Positions 1-9,326 of a stretch of DNA of 64,000 bases are shown here, one piece after another. The position numbers and the translations under genes were made by a program. The notes under the pieces were generated by a model that saw only the letters and a program-made list of their open reading frames with translations, did not search any database and was not told the origin of the DNA. The number at the start of each line of letters is the position of its first letter. The first letter of the stretch is position 1. Source of the DNA: Teretinema zuelzerae (GTDB lineage Bacteria; Spirochaetota; Spirochaetia; Treponematales; Treponemataceae); contig NZ_JAINWA010000001.1 in the NCBI RefSeq assembly GCF_021021555.1, positions 682,001 to 746,000 of the forward strand. Reading direction: 5' to 3'.

Positions 1-1083
1 GGAGATAGACAGCGGATCGAAGCGATTTTCGCCGCCGAACGACAAGCGAACGGATCAGCGGACGACGGTACGGCGGGACTTTCTACGGCGCGCCCGGTTT
101 CAAGGTGGGCGCCGCGGGTTGTCGGAGGGGCAGAGCTGTACTTTACGGAAGAATTTTTTCCGGTAGCCGGCTCCGCCGAGGTGAAATTCCACGCGGTCGA
201 TCCTGAGCGAGAGGAGACGGTTTTCCGCACTCCGCGGATGATCGAAAAAGGCCGTTGGCTGAAGAAGGGAGACGAAGGAATCGTGATCGGCGGCTGGCTT
301 GCCGAAGACATCGGCGCTGACGTCGGGTACATGGTCAGCGTAGAGCTCAAGGGCCGCGGCGGATTTTATCAAACCTTCGACGCTGAAATCGTCGGCATCG
401 CCCTCACCGACAATCCCTACGTAAACAGAAGCGCGATCTACATGGACCTCTCTCGCGCGGACGAACTCTTGGCCCTAGAAGGAGCCGTAACCGAATACGC
501 GATCGCCTTTCCTCCGGAAGGCAAAAAGGAAAATCATCGAAAAGCGCTTTCGTCAGCCGTCGCCCGAAGCATGAACGGCGGATCTCAAGCTCCGGAAATA
601 TACGGATGGGATGAAATCGAATCGGACGCGGTCCTGCTCACCAAGACGAAAAGCGGCGGCTCCAAGGCCTACCTCTTTTTCATGTTCGTCATCGCGGCGG
701 TCGGAATATCGAATACGATGCTGATGGCCGTCATGGAGAGAAAAAACGAAATCGGCATGCTTCGTTCGCTCGGCTACGGCAACGGCAGCATACGATGGCT
801 CTTTCTGGTGGAAGGCTTCGCGATCGGTTTGATCGGAACCGCCGCGGGAACTCTTTTCGGCAGCGTCATCGTCGCGCTCATGGTCGAGTACGGAATAGAC
901 TTCAGCTTTATGATGCGCGAAATGGACGCCGGCTACCGGCTCACCGGAGTCATGCGTTCGGCCTGGCATCCTCAGGGAATGCTGTCCGCTATCGTCGGGG
1001 CTCTCGTCATATCGTCGGCAGTCGCGTGGTTTCCCTCGGGACGGATACTCAAGGCCGAAGTCGCCGAGATACTGAGATCTTAA
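1..1083 (+). CDS. ABC transporter permease, FtsX/MacB (LolC/E) type, 5'-truncated
   Basis: The reading frame is open from base 1, so the N-terminus and first membrane segment lie outside the window; 360 residues are visible. The N-terminal part is the extracytoplasmic MacB-like domain. The C-terminal part holds three hydrophobic segments (around KAYLFFMFVIAAVGISNTML, FLVEGFAIGLIGTAAG and MLSAIVGALVISSAVAWF) with the FtsX-family stretch MAVMERKNEIGMLRSLGY after the first. Such permeases pair with a MacB/LolD-type ATPase and move lipoproteins or other envelope cargo. The next gene is a second permease 24 bp downstream, so the two probably form a heterodimer; the ATPase is presumably upstream, outside the window. 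Confidence 0.88.
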   Translation, partial: GDRQRIEAIFAAERQANGSADDGTAGLSTARPVSRWAPRVVGGAELYFTEEFFPVAGSAEVKFHAVDPEREETVFRTPRMIEKGRWLKKGDEGIVIGGWLAEDIGADVGYMVSVELKGRGGFYQTFDAEIVGIALTDNPYVNRSAIYMDLSRADELLALEGAVTEYAIAFPPEGKKENHRKALSSAVARSMNGGSQAPEIYGWDEIESDAVLLTKTKSGGSKAYLFFMFVIAAVGISNTMLMAVMERKNEIGMLRSLGYGNGSIRWLFLVEGFAIGLIGTAAGTLFGSVIVALMVEYGIDFSFMMREMDAGYRLTGVMRSAWHPQGMLSAIVGALVISSAVAWFPSGRILKAEVAEILRS

Positions 1084-1107
1084 GATGCGAAAGCGAAAGG
1101 ATACGCT

Positions 1108-2364
1108 ATGAAAATAATGAAGACAGCCTGGAAGAATCTCTGGCGCAACCGAGGACGAACGATTCTATCGGCGACCGCAATCGCGGTCAGCTCCTTCATC
1201 GTCATGTTCGTCATCGGATTCGAGGAAGGATTCATCGGCGATATGACGAACAACCTTACCGCGAACGTAACCGGAGATATCCGGATAATGCGGCGCGAAT
1301 ACGTGGAAAACGATCGGGTTTCGCCGCTGCAGTTCTACATAGAAAACACAGAGGAACTGATCGCCGCCGCGGAGTCGAACCCGCTGGTGGAGTTCGCCAC
1401 GGCGAGAACCGAGTTCGGGGTCTCGCTGTACCGGGACGGCAAACAGATACCCTCTCGAGCGGTCGGCGTGGACATGAACCGCTCGAAGCTCGTGAACGGC
1501 CGCAATTCCCTGGTGGAAGCCGGGACGCTTCCGGCTCCCGGGAAGAATGAGATTCTGATAGCGACCGGCTTCGCGCGGGAAACGGGAATCAAGCCGGGAG
1601 ACCGCGTAACACTGCTTACGAAAACGGCATCGAGCGGAACGAACGGACGAACCTTCACAGTCTCCGGTGTGCTTTCGGTGGCTGACGCCTCGTACCGAAA
1701 CCGGGCGATCTTCCTCGATATCGAACGCGCGGGCGATTTTCTCAGGATGGGCCGCGACGCTCTGCAGATTCAAGTTTTCCTTAAAAACGGACCGACCATC
1801 AATATGGAAGACGCGGCGAAAGACGTCTCGCGGACGCTAACGGCTGCCGCGGGAGCCGATTTCGAAAAAGACTACGACCTGCGTCCGTGGTACGCCGTCA
1901 GCAGCACCTTCAGCTTTTTCAAACTCGCCTCGGTGATGTATTTCTTCATCGGAGCGATTTTCTACTTCCTTGCGGGCACGGTGATCATCAATACGACGAT
2001 GATGTCGGTTCTCGAGCGGCGCAAGGAGATCGGCACACTCGCCGCCCTCGGCATGGAGAAAATCCGCATACTTGCCCTCTTTCTCGCGGAATCGTTGTGG
2101 ATCGCGGTTATCGGAACCCTCTCCGGAGGAGCCGCGGGACTCGCGGGGCTCGCGGCCCTCGGCACGGTGGGCGTCGACTTCCAGAAAATGGGAGGCGGTT
2201 CGATCGACGGATTAAGCGCCTCCGAAATCATTTATCCGTCGATCAGCGCGGGAAGCGCGGCTCTCGTCGTCGTTCTCGGCATCGTCGTGACCCTCATAGC
2301 CTGCGTAATGCCGGCGCGGATGGCCACCCGCGTCGAACCTGCGGAAGCCCTTCGAGTTCAATAA
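1108..2364 (+). CDS. ABC transporter permease, FtsX/MacB type
   Basis: A full-length 418-residue permease. TM1 is near residues 17-40, then a large extracytoplasmic domain, then three C-terminal TMs, with MMSVLERRKEIGTLAALGME after TM2 as in FtsX/LolC/LolE proteins. It starts at an ATG after GAAAGGATACGCT. It follows the first permease and precedes a LolA-like protein (gap 13 bp) and a putative barrel. The cluster therefore looks like an envelope transport system that extracts lipoproteins or lipids from the inner membrane and hands them to a periplasmic carrier. That role is inferred from order and family; the cargo is unknown. Confidence 0.88.
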   Translation: MKIMKTAWKNLWRNRGRTILSATAIAVSSFIVMFVIGFEEGFIGDMTNNLTANVTGDIRIMRREYVENDRVSPLQFYIENTEELIAAAESNPLVEFATARTEFGVSLYRDGKQIPSRAVGVDMNRSKLVNGRNSLVEAGTLPAPGKNEILIATGFARETGIKPGDRVTLLTKTASSGTNGRTFTVSGVLSVADASYRNRAIFLDIERAGDFLRMGRDALQIQVFLKNGPTINMEDAAKDVSRTLTAAAGADFEKDYDLRPWYAVSSTFSFFKLASVMYFFIGAIFYFLAGTVIINTTMMSVLERRKEIGTLAALGMEKIRILALFLAESLWIAVIGTLSGGAAGLAGLAALGTVGVDFQKMGGGSIDGLSASEIIYPSISAGSAALVVVLGIVVTLIACVMPARMATRVEPAEALRVQ

Positions 2365-2377
2365 GGAGACACAGCAC

Positions 2378-3151
2378 ATGAAACGAATCACACCGGCCCG
2401 CGCGATTTTTCGCCTTCTCTCTCTGGCCGCCGTTCTCGCCGGCGCCGCCGCGGTTTCGGCCCAAAGCGGAGGAGAACCGTCGAGCGCCGCCATCCTCGGA
2501 AAGCTCGAGAGCAACCAGAGTTGGAACGCCGGCAAAATAGAAGCCTCGCTTGCGGTCTCGAACCGCTTCGGCGTCACCGACAACGACTTTACCTCATGGT
2601 CGCGAAAAGGCGGCGACGCACTCATCGAAATCACGAGCGGACCTGACCGCGGCCAGAAAGTGCTCAGGCAAGCGTCTAACATCTACCTCTTCTATCCGGA
2701 AGCGGACGAGGTGATCTGGCTTAAAGGCACGGCGCTCAGGGACTCTCTGATGGGTTCCGACTTTTCCTACGAAGACCTGACCGACGACCGCACCCTCATG
2801 GACCGTTTCGACGGAGAATTGCTCGGCAGCGAAGCAGTCGACGGGGAAGACTGCTGGAGGCTCAAGCTGAAAGCGAAAAGCAAAAAGGAAACGTACCAAA
2901 TTCAGGAAATCTGGGTGGACAAGACGCGCTATGTACAGAGGAAAGCCATCCTCTACAGCGCCGCGGGAAAGGCGCTCCGCTCGATGACGGCGACAGACGT
3001 CAGACCCATCGGAGGCCGCTATCTCGCCTACTCCACCACGATGACCGACCTTTTGAAAAAAAACACCTCCACAGTGATGACGATTAAAAAGGCCGAGATC
3101 GACATCGACATACCGGAGCGCTACTTCAACCGGGAGGAGCTGTCATGGTGA
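2378..3151 (+). CDS. LolA-like outer-membrane lipoprotein-sorting protein
   Basis: 257 residues with an N-terminal signal peptide (hydrophobic core LLSLAAVLAGAAAVSA, cut after SAQS likely). The body resembles the LolA-like family (PF17131-type) found next to MacB-like permeases: DRGQKVLRQASNIYLFYPEADEVIW, then a long beta-rich stretch ending in IDIDIPERYFNREEL. It probably acts as a periplasmic carrier for a hydrophobic ligand delivered by the two upstream permeases. Its stop overlaps the start of the next gene by 7 bp, so the two are translationally coupled. Function within the export route is inference. Confidence 0.75.
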   Translation: MKRITPARAIFRLLSLAAVLAGAAAVSAQSGGEPSSAAILGKLESNQSWNAGKIEASLAVSNRFGVTDNDFTSWSRKGGDALIEITSGPDRGQKVLRQASNIYLFYPEADEVIWLKGTALRDSLMGSDFSYEDLTDDRTLMDRFDGELLGSEAVDGEDCWRLKLKAKSKKETYQIQEIWVDKTRYVQRKAILYSAAGKALRSMTATDVRPIGGRYLAYSTTMTDLLKKNTSTVMTIKKAEIDIDIPERYFNREELSW

Positions 3152-4266
3152 GGAGTCTTCTTCCGTTCGCCGCCGCCTGGCTTTTCGCTTCCGCGCTTTC
3201 GCCGCTTGCTGCGGAAATCGTTCCCTCGGCGCGGCTCGAAGCGAACGCCTCGATTCCTTCGGCCGCAGACGGCTCAGCGGCGGACTTTGCCGGAATCGCG
3301 CGGATCAGCCTTGATTCCGCGAAAAACGACGCGATAAAAGGCAGGGTGAGCTTCTCGCTCGCAGATACAAGCGGATCGAAACCAGTGGAAAACCAGCTTG
3401 CGCTCGAACAGGCGTGGATCAAGACCCGCTTTCCCTGGATAACCGAGAACTCGTCGCTCAGGCTTACCGCCGGCAAGGCGCCCCTGTCCTGGGGGCGGGG
3501 ATTTCTGTACAACGCGGGAGACCCGGTATTCGGCGCAGTGCCGGAGACAATCTCGCCGGGAACGGGAGAATACCGCACCGCTACAGACTGGCTCGCATCT
3601 TTGTACCTCCCCCTCGGGGATTTCAGCTTTGCAGAATTCTTGGCGCTTCCCTATGAAAACGCGGGAGCAGGGGCGAGGCTTTTCTTCACGCCGGAGCTCG
3701 GAGCCCTCCACTCGATCGAAGCCAGCTATCTTGCCAGGGAAGCAGAAACCGTAAGCGCGGCCCACACCGCAAGCCTTTCAGCGGACGGAACGATCTGGGC
3801 GGACTGGTACGCTTCGGCCTCCCTTTCTGCTCCTTTCGAAACATCGCCGGCTCCTGAAAACATGACAGGAAGGATCTCGGGCGGCGTGTTCAGAATGTTC
3901 TCGCCGCCGGCAGTCGAAAGTCTTTCCTTCCGGCTGGAAGCCCTCTATATTCCCGCGAGTCTCTCCGACTTCGAAAACGCCCACCTCTACGGATACGCGT
4001 CGATCCAAACCGCTTTCGACGAACTCTGGTCTGTTGCAGCCCAAACCGTAATTACCCGAACCGCAGGAATCGGAGCGGGAGAAGCAGACACCGCAGAGAA
4101 TAGAGCAGTATTCTTTCCGAAGTCTACAATAGCATCCCTCATCGTGACCTTTACCCCTATAAAAGGATTCTCGATGAATACGGGAATGGCGGCAATGGAC
4201 ATGCCGTCGCTGAGTTTTGACGATAAGGGGTTAGTCTATACGCTTGGATTTACCGCGAGTTTCTGA
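3145..4266 (+). CDS. putative outer-membrane beta-barrel protein of the export cluster
   Basis: 373 residues, signal peptide at about 1-20 (LLPFAAAWLFASALSPLAA). The mature part is rich in alternating aromatic/hydrophobic strands (LRLTAGKAPLSWGRGFLYN, SLSFRLEALYIPASL) and ends in GLVYTLGFTASF, with a terminal Phe as in many barrel proteins. I do not recognise a named family. The start overlaps the upstream LolA-like gene, so it is the last gene of the permease-permease-LolA unit and may be the outer-membrane partner of that system. This assignment rests on sequence character and context only. Confidence 0.6.
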   Translation: MVRSLLPFAAAWLFASALSPLAAEIVPSARLEANASIPSAADGSAADFAGIARISLDSAKNDAIKGRVSFSLADTSGSKPVENQLALEQAWIKTRFPWITENSSLRLTAGKAPLSWGRGFLYNAGDPVFGAVPETISPGTGEYRTATDWLASLYLPLGDFSFAEFLALPYENAGAGARLFFTPELGALHSIEASYLAREAETVSAAHTASLSADGTIWADWYASASLSAPFETSPAPENMTGRISGGVFRMFSPPAVESLSFRLEALYIPASLSDFENAHLYGYASIQTAFDELWSVAAQTVITRTAGIGAGEADTAENRAVFFPKSTIASLIVTFTPIKGFSMNTGMAAMDMPSLSFDDKGLVYTLGFTASF

Positions 4267-4523
4267 GACGCGTTATTCGCGGCCGAATCGGATCTCTGCC
4301 GCTCTTTTATTCCCTCCTAAAAACCCGAAATCCCGATCCGCCATCATATTCTCCTGAAATTACGGACTGTAAAGGGGTATACTCATGAGAGTCGTTCTCG
4401 ATTCGAAAGAAAAGGGCGCAAAGAGCGAGTAAAGAGATATTGAAGTTTTTCACCATTTTTTACTATTTTTACCTGTAAAAATGTACAAGAGATATTACAC
4501 TATATCATGCAAAGTGAGGTATC

Positions 4524-6392
4524 ATGAAAAGTCATTCCGCCGTTTACCGCATGCTCATCGCGATAGCATCGATATCGTTTCTGCTGGCGGCCCTCGTATT
4601 TATACGATTAACAAAAAATGTCGTGTCCCCGAATGAAGGCAACTTGATGCCGGTTCTGCTTTCGGCGATCGTTTACCTTATCATTGTAAATTTCGCTTCG
4701 GGGCGTAATGCTTCGACTTTCGACACAGACTTTCCTTCGCTTCAGGGCAACCAGAACGAATACCGGAAACAACTGGATCATTTCGGAAGGGTTCCCCTCA
4801 AGACCCTCCTCGTTTTCATCCTTATTTCCGCTGTGTGGAGTTCAACTCTGCGTTTCAGCTGTGCAACCCTCGGAATGAGGACTGATGTCCTCGTACCCCT
4901 CATCATGCTCTTGATATCGGTCAGCATGCTTGCCGCTTCCTTCATCTATGTCATCGGAGACAACAACATCTCCATAACGCTCCTCTCAGGAAAACTACGC
5001 GAATATCCGGTGAATCTGAAATACCCGCGACAACGGAATAAAAACTTCATAATACCCTTTTTTATCGCGGTAATGACCATTTTTTGCGCGGTCGCCATAC
5101 AACAGCTTCAGATCAACCTGCGGGGCTATATGTCGCTTGAAAACGCGGGCAAGGGCAACGGGATGCTCTATGCGTTCTTTACAGCCTATCTCCTGATAGT
5201 CGGAACCCTTATTTTTCTCTGGACCAAGGGAAACAGCCTCATCTATAAATCCCTGATGAAGCAGCTCGAGGATCTCACCGCGAGCGAAAAAAACCTCGCA
5301 GGCAGGATCAATGTCGCGTCCATCGACGAACTGGGATTTATCGCGGGCCGAGTGAACGAGTTCTGCCAGGGTCTTTCCGTCAGCGTGGTGGAACTCAAAG
5401 AGGCGCAGAAGGCTCTTACCGATCTGGGAAGCGAGCTCCACTCGAGCGCGAAGGATTCCGCCGAGGCCATCGCGCGGATTTCAGAAAGCGTCGAAGAAGT
5501 CAGCGGCCGGATGCGCGATCAGGCGGGAAGCGTCCAGGAGTCCTCCGGCGCGGTCGAGCAGATTGCGCGGAATATCGAGTCGCTGGAAGACCTCATCAAC
5601 GAGCAGGCCTCCAGCGTAACCGAAGCGTCCGCCTCCATCGAGGAGATGGTCGGAAACATCAATTCCATTACGGCATCCACCAATAAAATGGCGGCCCGCT
5701 TCAGCGAGCTTCTTTCGGCCTCGGAGGCGGGTAAAGAGGCGCAAGCATCTTCCGACATCAGGATCAAGCAGATCGCCGAGCGGTCGAAGGCCCTCTTCGA
5801 CGCGAACCAGGTGATCGCGGGAATAGCGGCTCAAACGAACCTGCTTGCGATGAATGCGGCGATCGAAGCCGCCCACGCAGGAGACGCGGGACGGGGATTC
5901 TCGGTAGTAGCGGACGAAATTCGCAGCCTCGCAGAAACCTCCGCGAAACAGTCGAAGAATATCCGCCAGGAAATATCGAGCGTTCAGAAAGCCATCGAGG
6001 AGCTGGTAGCCGCTTCCAGGGGCTCGGAGGCCTCGTACGGAAAGGTGGTGAACCTCATCACGGAAACCGGCGGCCTCGCGAAGGAACTTGAACACGCCAT
6101 GGCGGAACAGCGCAACGGTTCAATGGAAATACTCGAGGCGCTCCGCGCGATGAACTCGATAACCCAGCAGGTTCAAAGCGGCTCGAAGGAAATGACATCC
6201 GGAAACGAAACCGTTCTGGGGGAAATCGGACGGCTGAAAGAAAACACCCAGGCGATCGGCCGGAGCATGAGCGCGATGAAGGACGCGAGCGAGAACATCA
6301 ACCGCTCGTCCAGACGGTTCAACGAGCTCGCCGACGGAACAGCGGACACCATTCTCAGAATGGACGAGGCGCTGAAAGGCTTCCGAACCTGA
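4524..6392 (+). CDS. methyl-accepting chemotaxis protein with a six-TM N-terminal sensor
   Basis: 622 residues. Instead of two TMs around a periplasmic Cache domain, the first ~235 residues hold about six hydrophobic segments with short loops (for example MLIAIASISFLLAALVFIRL and FIIPFFIAVMTIFCAVAI). A HAMP-like region at ~236-290 leads into a long coiled-coil signalling domain with the hallmark hairpin tip NLLAMNAAIEAAHAGDAGRG and VVADEIRSLAE. The input is probably something membrane-bound or a state of the membrane. GTGAGG precedes the ATG at a good distance. Monocistronic; the 257-bp upstream gap is A+T-rich just before the gene and I could not identify a flagellar-class promoter in it. 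Confidence 0.92.
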   Translation: MKSHSAVYRMLIAIASISFLLAALVFIRLTKNVVSPNEGNLMPVLLSAIVYLIIVNFASGRNASTFDTDFPSLQGNQNEYRKQLDHFGRVPLKTLLVFILISAVWSSTLRFSCATLGMRTDVLVPLIMLLISVSMLAASFIYVIGDNNISITLLSGKLREYPVNLKYPRQRNKNFIIPFFIAVMTIFCAVAIQQLQINLRGYMSLENAGKGNGMLYAFFTAYLLIVGTLIFLWTKGNSLIYKSLMKQLEDLTASEKNLAGRINVASIDELGFIAGRVNEFCQGLSVSVVELKEAQKALTDLGSELHSSAKDSAEAIARISESVEEVSGRMRDQAGSVQESSGAVEQIARNIESLEDLINEQASSVTEASASIEEMVGNINSITASTNKMAARFSELLSASEAGKEAQASSDIRIKQIAERSKALFDANQVIAGIAAQTNLLAMNAAIEAAHAGDAGRGFSVVADEIRSLAETSAKQSKNIRQEISSVQKAIEELVAASRGSEASYGKVVNLITETGGLAKELEHAMAEQRNGSMEILEALRAMNSITQQVQSGSKEMTSGNETVLGEIGRLKENTQAIGRSMSAMKDASENINRSSRRFNELADGTADTILRMDEALKGFRT

Positions 6393-6530
6393 TTCTCCCG
6401 CCCGCCTGATCGGACGGCGCCCCTGCAGGGACACCCTTGCCGGGGGCTCCGGACGAACAGATTCCGCCGGGCATGCGCTGCCTGCCTCGATCCTGATTCT
6501 TCCTGACTCCCCTGTACCTCCGCCCTACCG

Positions 6531-6559
6531 TTGCAAACGAGGGAGTTTTCCGGTATTCT
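6531..6559 (+). promoter_or_regulatory. sigma-70 type promoter, leaderless for the ABC-F gene
   Basis: -35 TTGCAA (6531-6536), 17-bp spacer, -10 TATTCT (6554-6559). Only seven bases separate the -10 box from the ATG at 6567, and there is no Shine-Dalgarno sequence, so the transcript would start at or next to the start codon. Confidence 0.55.
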
Positions 6560-6566
6560 TGAACAC

Positions 6567-8204
6567 ATGATAACCGTATCCGATCTTTCGCTTTCATTCA
6601 GCGATCGTCCGCTTTTCAAGGACGTAAACCTCAAATTCACCCCGGGCAATTGTTATGGAATCATCGGCGCGAACGGCGCGGGAAAGTCCACGTTCTTAAA
6701 GATTCTTTCGGGGGAGCTCGAACACGACAAAGGGGACATCATCATCCCCGCCGGCCAGCGGCTCGCCGTCCTGAAGCAGGACCACTTCGCCTTCGACGAA
6801 CACACCGTGAAGGACACGGTGATGATGGGATATCCCAAGCTGTACTCGGTCCTCAAGGAACGCGAAGCCATCTATGAAAAGGAAGACTTTTCGGAAGCTG
6901 ACGGAATCCGCGCCAGCGAGCTTGAAGGCGAATTCGCCGAGATCGGCGGCTGGGAGGCCGAGAACGAGATAGAAAAGATGTTATCCGGACTGGGGCTCGA
7001 GGAAGCCTACCACGACCGAAAAATGATAGAGTTGGACGAAAGCCAGAAGGTCCGCGTGCTTCTCGCCCAGGCGATCTTCGGAGAGCCGGACATCCTGCTG
7101 CTCGACGAACCTACAAACGGTCTCGACCTTGAGTCCATCACCTGGCTGGAAGAATTTCTGATCAACTTTCCGAACACCGTCATCGTCGTATCGCACGACC
7201 GGCACTTCCTCAATCAGGTGTGCACGCATATCTGCGATATCGACTTCGGCAAGATCCGCATGTATTCCGGAAACTACGATTTCTGGTACCAGATGAGCCA
7301 GCTCATGCAGCGCCAGTCGCGCGACCAGCAAAAGAAGCGCGAGGACAAGATGAAGGACCTGAAAGAGTTCATCCTGCGCTTCGCCTCGAACGCGTCCAAG
7401 AGCAAGCAGGCGACGAGCCGCAAAAAGGTCTACGACAAGCTCGCCCTCGAGGAAATCGAGGTTACCACGAGAAAATTCCCCTACGTCAATTTCAAACCGG
7501 ACAGGGATCTGGGCAATAATGTCGTGCGCGTGGAGAAGCTCAATTATTCCTACGAAGGGATTCAGCTTTTGAAGAACTTCGATCTCACCGTCAACCGCGG
7601 CGACAAGATCGCCTTCGTCGGGATGGAACACAATTCCAAGAGCGCGTTTTTCGACATCATCGCAGACGAGGCCAAGGCGGAATCAGGCGAGGTCTACTGG
7701 GGCCAGACCGCGAAGTTCACCTACCTCGGAAAAGACAACACGAACTATTTCGCGAACGATCTGAACATCACCGATTGGCTGCGCCAGTATTCGCCCGAAC
7801 AGGACGACGCCTACGTGCGCGGCTTTCTGGGGCGGATGCTCTTTTCCGGCGACGAATCGCTGAAGCCGGTAAAGGTGCTTTCCGGAGGCGAGAAGGTCCG
7901 CTGCATGCTGTCGAAGCTCATGCTCTCCGGCGCCAACGTGCTGATCATGGACGAGCCGACGAACCATCTCGACCTTGAAGCCATAACGAGCTTGAACGAG
8001 GCCCTCATCGATTTCCCGGGCGTGGTGCTTTTCAACAGCCACGACCACGAGTTCATCTCGTCTGTAGCAAACCGCATCGTGGAGATCACTCCCGGAGGCG
8101 TTATCGACCGGATGATGAACTTCGAGGATTATCTTGTAGACGAGCAGGTGAAGAATCTCCGCGCCGAGTATTACAAAGGCAGCGTGAAGAAATTCAATAT
8201 CTAG
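6567..8204 (+). CDS. ABC-F family ATPase (YbiT/YkpA-like)
   Basis: 545 residues, two ABC domains without TMs, joined by the charged linker of translation-associated ABC-F ATPases (~245-300, RDQQKKREDKMKDL). ABC1 has a perfect Walker A (GANGAGKST, 34-42) but a diverged signature (LDESQKVR) before LLLDEPTNGLD. ABC2 has a degenerate Walker A (GMEHNSKS) with an intact signature LSGGEKVR and LIMDEPTNHLD. One composite ATP site is therefore canonical and the other degenerate. Members bind the ribosomal E site and relieve stalling. The ATG at 6567 is preferred over an in-frame TTG at 6531, which overlaps the -35 box. Confidence 0.9.
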   Translation: MITVSDLSLSFSDRPLFKDVNLKFTPGNCYGIIGANGAGKSTFLKILSGELEHDKGDIIIPAGQRLAVLKQDHFAFDEHTVKDTVMMGYPKLYSVLKEREAIYEKEDFSEADGIRASELEGEFAEIGGWEAENEIEKMLSGLGLEEAYHDRKMIELDESQKVRVLLAQAIFGEPDILLLDEPTNGLDLESITWLEEFLINFPNTVIVVSHDRHFLNQVCTHICDIDFGKIRMYSGNYDFWYQMSQLMQRQSRDQQKKREDKMKDLKEFILRFASNASKSKQATSRKKVYDKLALEEIEVTTRKFPYVNFKPDRDLGNNVVRVEKLNYSYEGIQLLKNFDLTVNRGDKIAFVGMEHNSKSAFFDIIADEAKAESGEVYWGQTAKFTYLGKDNTNYFANDLNITDWLRQYSPEQDDAYVRGFLGRMLFSGDESLKPVKVLSGGEKVRCMLSKLMLSGANVLIMDEPTNHLDLEAITSLNEALIDFPGVVLFNSHDHEFISSVANRIVEITPGGVIDRMMNFEDYLVDEQVKNLRAEYYKGSVKKFNI

Positions 8205-8228
8205 GTTTTATTAGCGGCGGGAATCCCT

Positions 8229-9326
8229 TTACGGGACCCGTCCGTTGTTCCTGATCCGCTCTATTTCATCCCATTCAAACACCAAATCCATGTAATCGAA
8301 AACCGGCTTCCGCGGGGGCCGGCGTTTTCCGTTGTGCGCCGTTATTTCGGCGTCCAGATCGGCGATATCCGCGCGTACAAGCCAGGGATCGCCGAGCGCG
8401 AAGAAAGATTCATCCGGAGACAAAACGATTTTCACCGGCTTCGCGGCGAAGTCCGCCGTCCCTTCGTAGACTACCGCGTCGGGAATGAAACGGACGGCGA
8501 ATTGAGCGGCATCGCCCGCGGCGGCGGGGCCGCCCGTTGCGGAGCTCTCCCCGAACGCGTCGGCGCCGGAATCGAGCTGTAGGCGGCCGGTCTCGTAGTT
8601 TCTGAGAACCGTTCCTGTGCCGGTGACGCAGGTATAGAGCGTCTCTCCTACCTTCAGGAACTTCGGGACGCGGGCGGTATAGCCGGAGAGCGCCGGAAAT
8701 TCGGCCCGGCGGTCGCGGTAACGGGCGTCTGTTTTCCAATACCGGATGCGCCAGTAGCGGTCGGAAAGAAAAAGATAGCAGAAAAAATCGTCTTTCGGCT
8801 CCTCCGGATGAAGCCGTATCGCGGAAGCGTTCCCCTGTTGTATCCAATAGCCCTCGAGGCCGGCGAACGGGTTGCCGCCGGTTTCCGGGGTTTCCAGCGG
8901 GGGCGAAATTTCAACCGGCAGCGGGCGGAAAAAGTCGAGATACAGGCCGTTTCCCAGAACCGCTACAGGTATAGAGTCTCCGCCGCGCGCCCCCTTGCGC
9001 TGGAGGCCAAGACGGAAGATGCGAGCGGAAGCGGCAGCCGGCGGGCCTGAGTTGTCGCCGGAGTCTTGGGTTTCGCCTGGGTCAGGCGGGTAGTAAGGCT
9101 CGATGCCGCACGGAATCCAGCCGAAGTCTTCGTAGACAAAGCCGTAATAGGGCTTGAGCACGATGCGGAGTTTGTCGGGCTCTTGTATTTCAACGAAGCG
9201 GCCGCTGTTCTCCCAGACGCCTGAAAGCGCATGGGAAGGGGCCGCGGCTTCCTGCGAGGAGAGAGCCCCTGAAGCGGAGAGGACGAAACAGACGAGTTGA
9301 GCAAACAGGAAGCGGACCGTTTTCAT
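8229..9326 (-). CDS. secreted protein of unknown function, third gene of the peptidase operon
   Basis: 365 residues with a clear signal peptide (FLFAQLVCFVLSASGALS, cut near SSQEA). The mature protein opens with LSGVWENSGRFVEIQEPDKL, a phrase typical of lipocalin-like or stress-type beta folds, and is rich in Tyr, Arg and Pro. No enzyme motif is visible and I do not recognise a family. The start overlaps the end of the upstream gene by 4 bp (ATGA), so it is translated from the same message as the metallopeptidase lipoprotein; it ends 24 bp from the convergent ABC-F gene. Confidence 0.7.
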   Translation of the reverse strand: MKTVRFLFAQLVCFVLSASGALSSQEAAAPSHALSGVWENSGRFVEIQEPDKLRIVLKPYYGFVYEDFGWIPCGIEPYYPPDPGETQDSGDNSGPPAAASARIFRLGLQRKGARGGDSIPVAVLGNGLYLDFFRPLPVEISPPLETPETGGNPFAGLEGYWIQQGNASAIRLHPEEPKDDFFCYLFLSDRYWRIRYWKTDARYRDRRAEFPALSGYTARVPKFLKVGETLYTCVTGTGTVLRNYETGRLQLDSGADAFGESSATGGPAAAGDAAQFAVRFIPDAVVYEGTADFAAKPVKIVLSPDESFFALGDPWLVRADIADLDAEITAHNGKRRPPRKPVFDYMDLVFEWDEIERIRNNGRVP

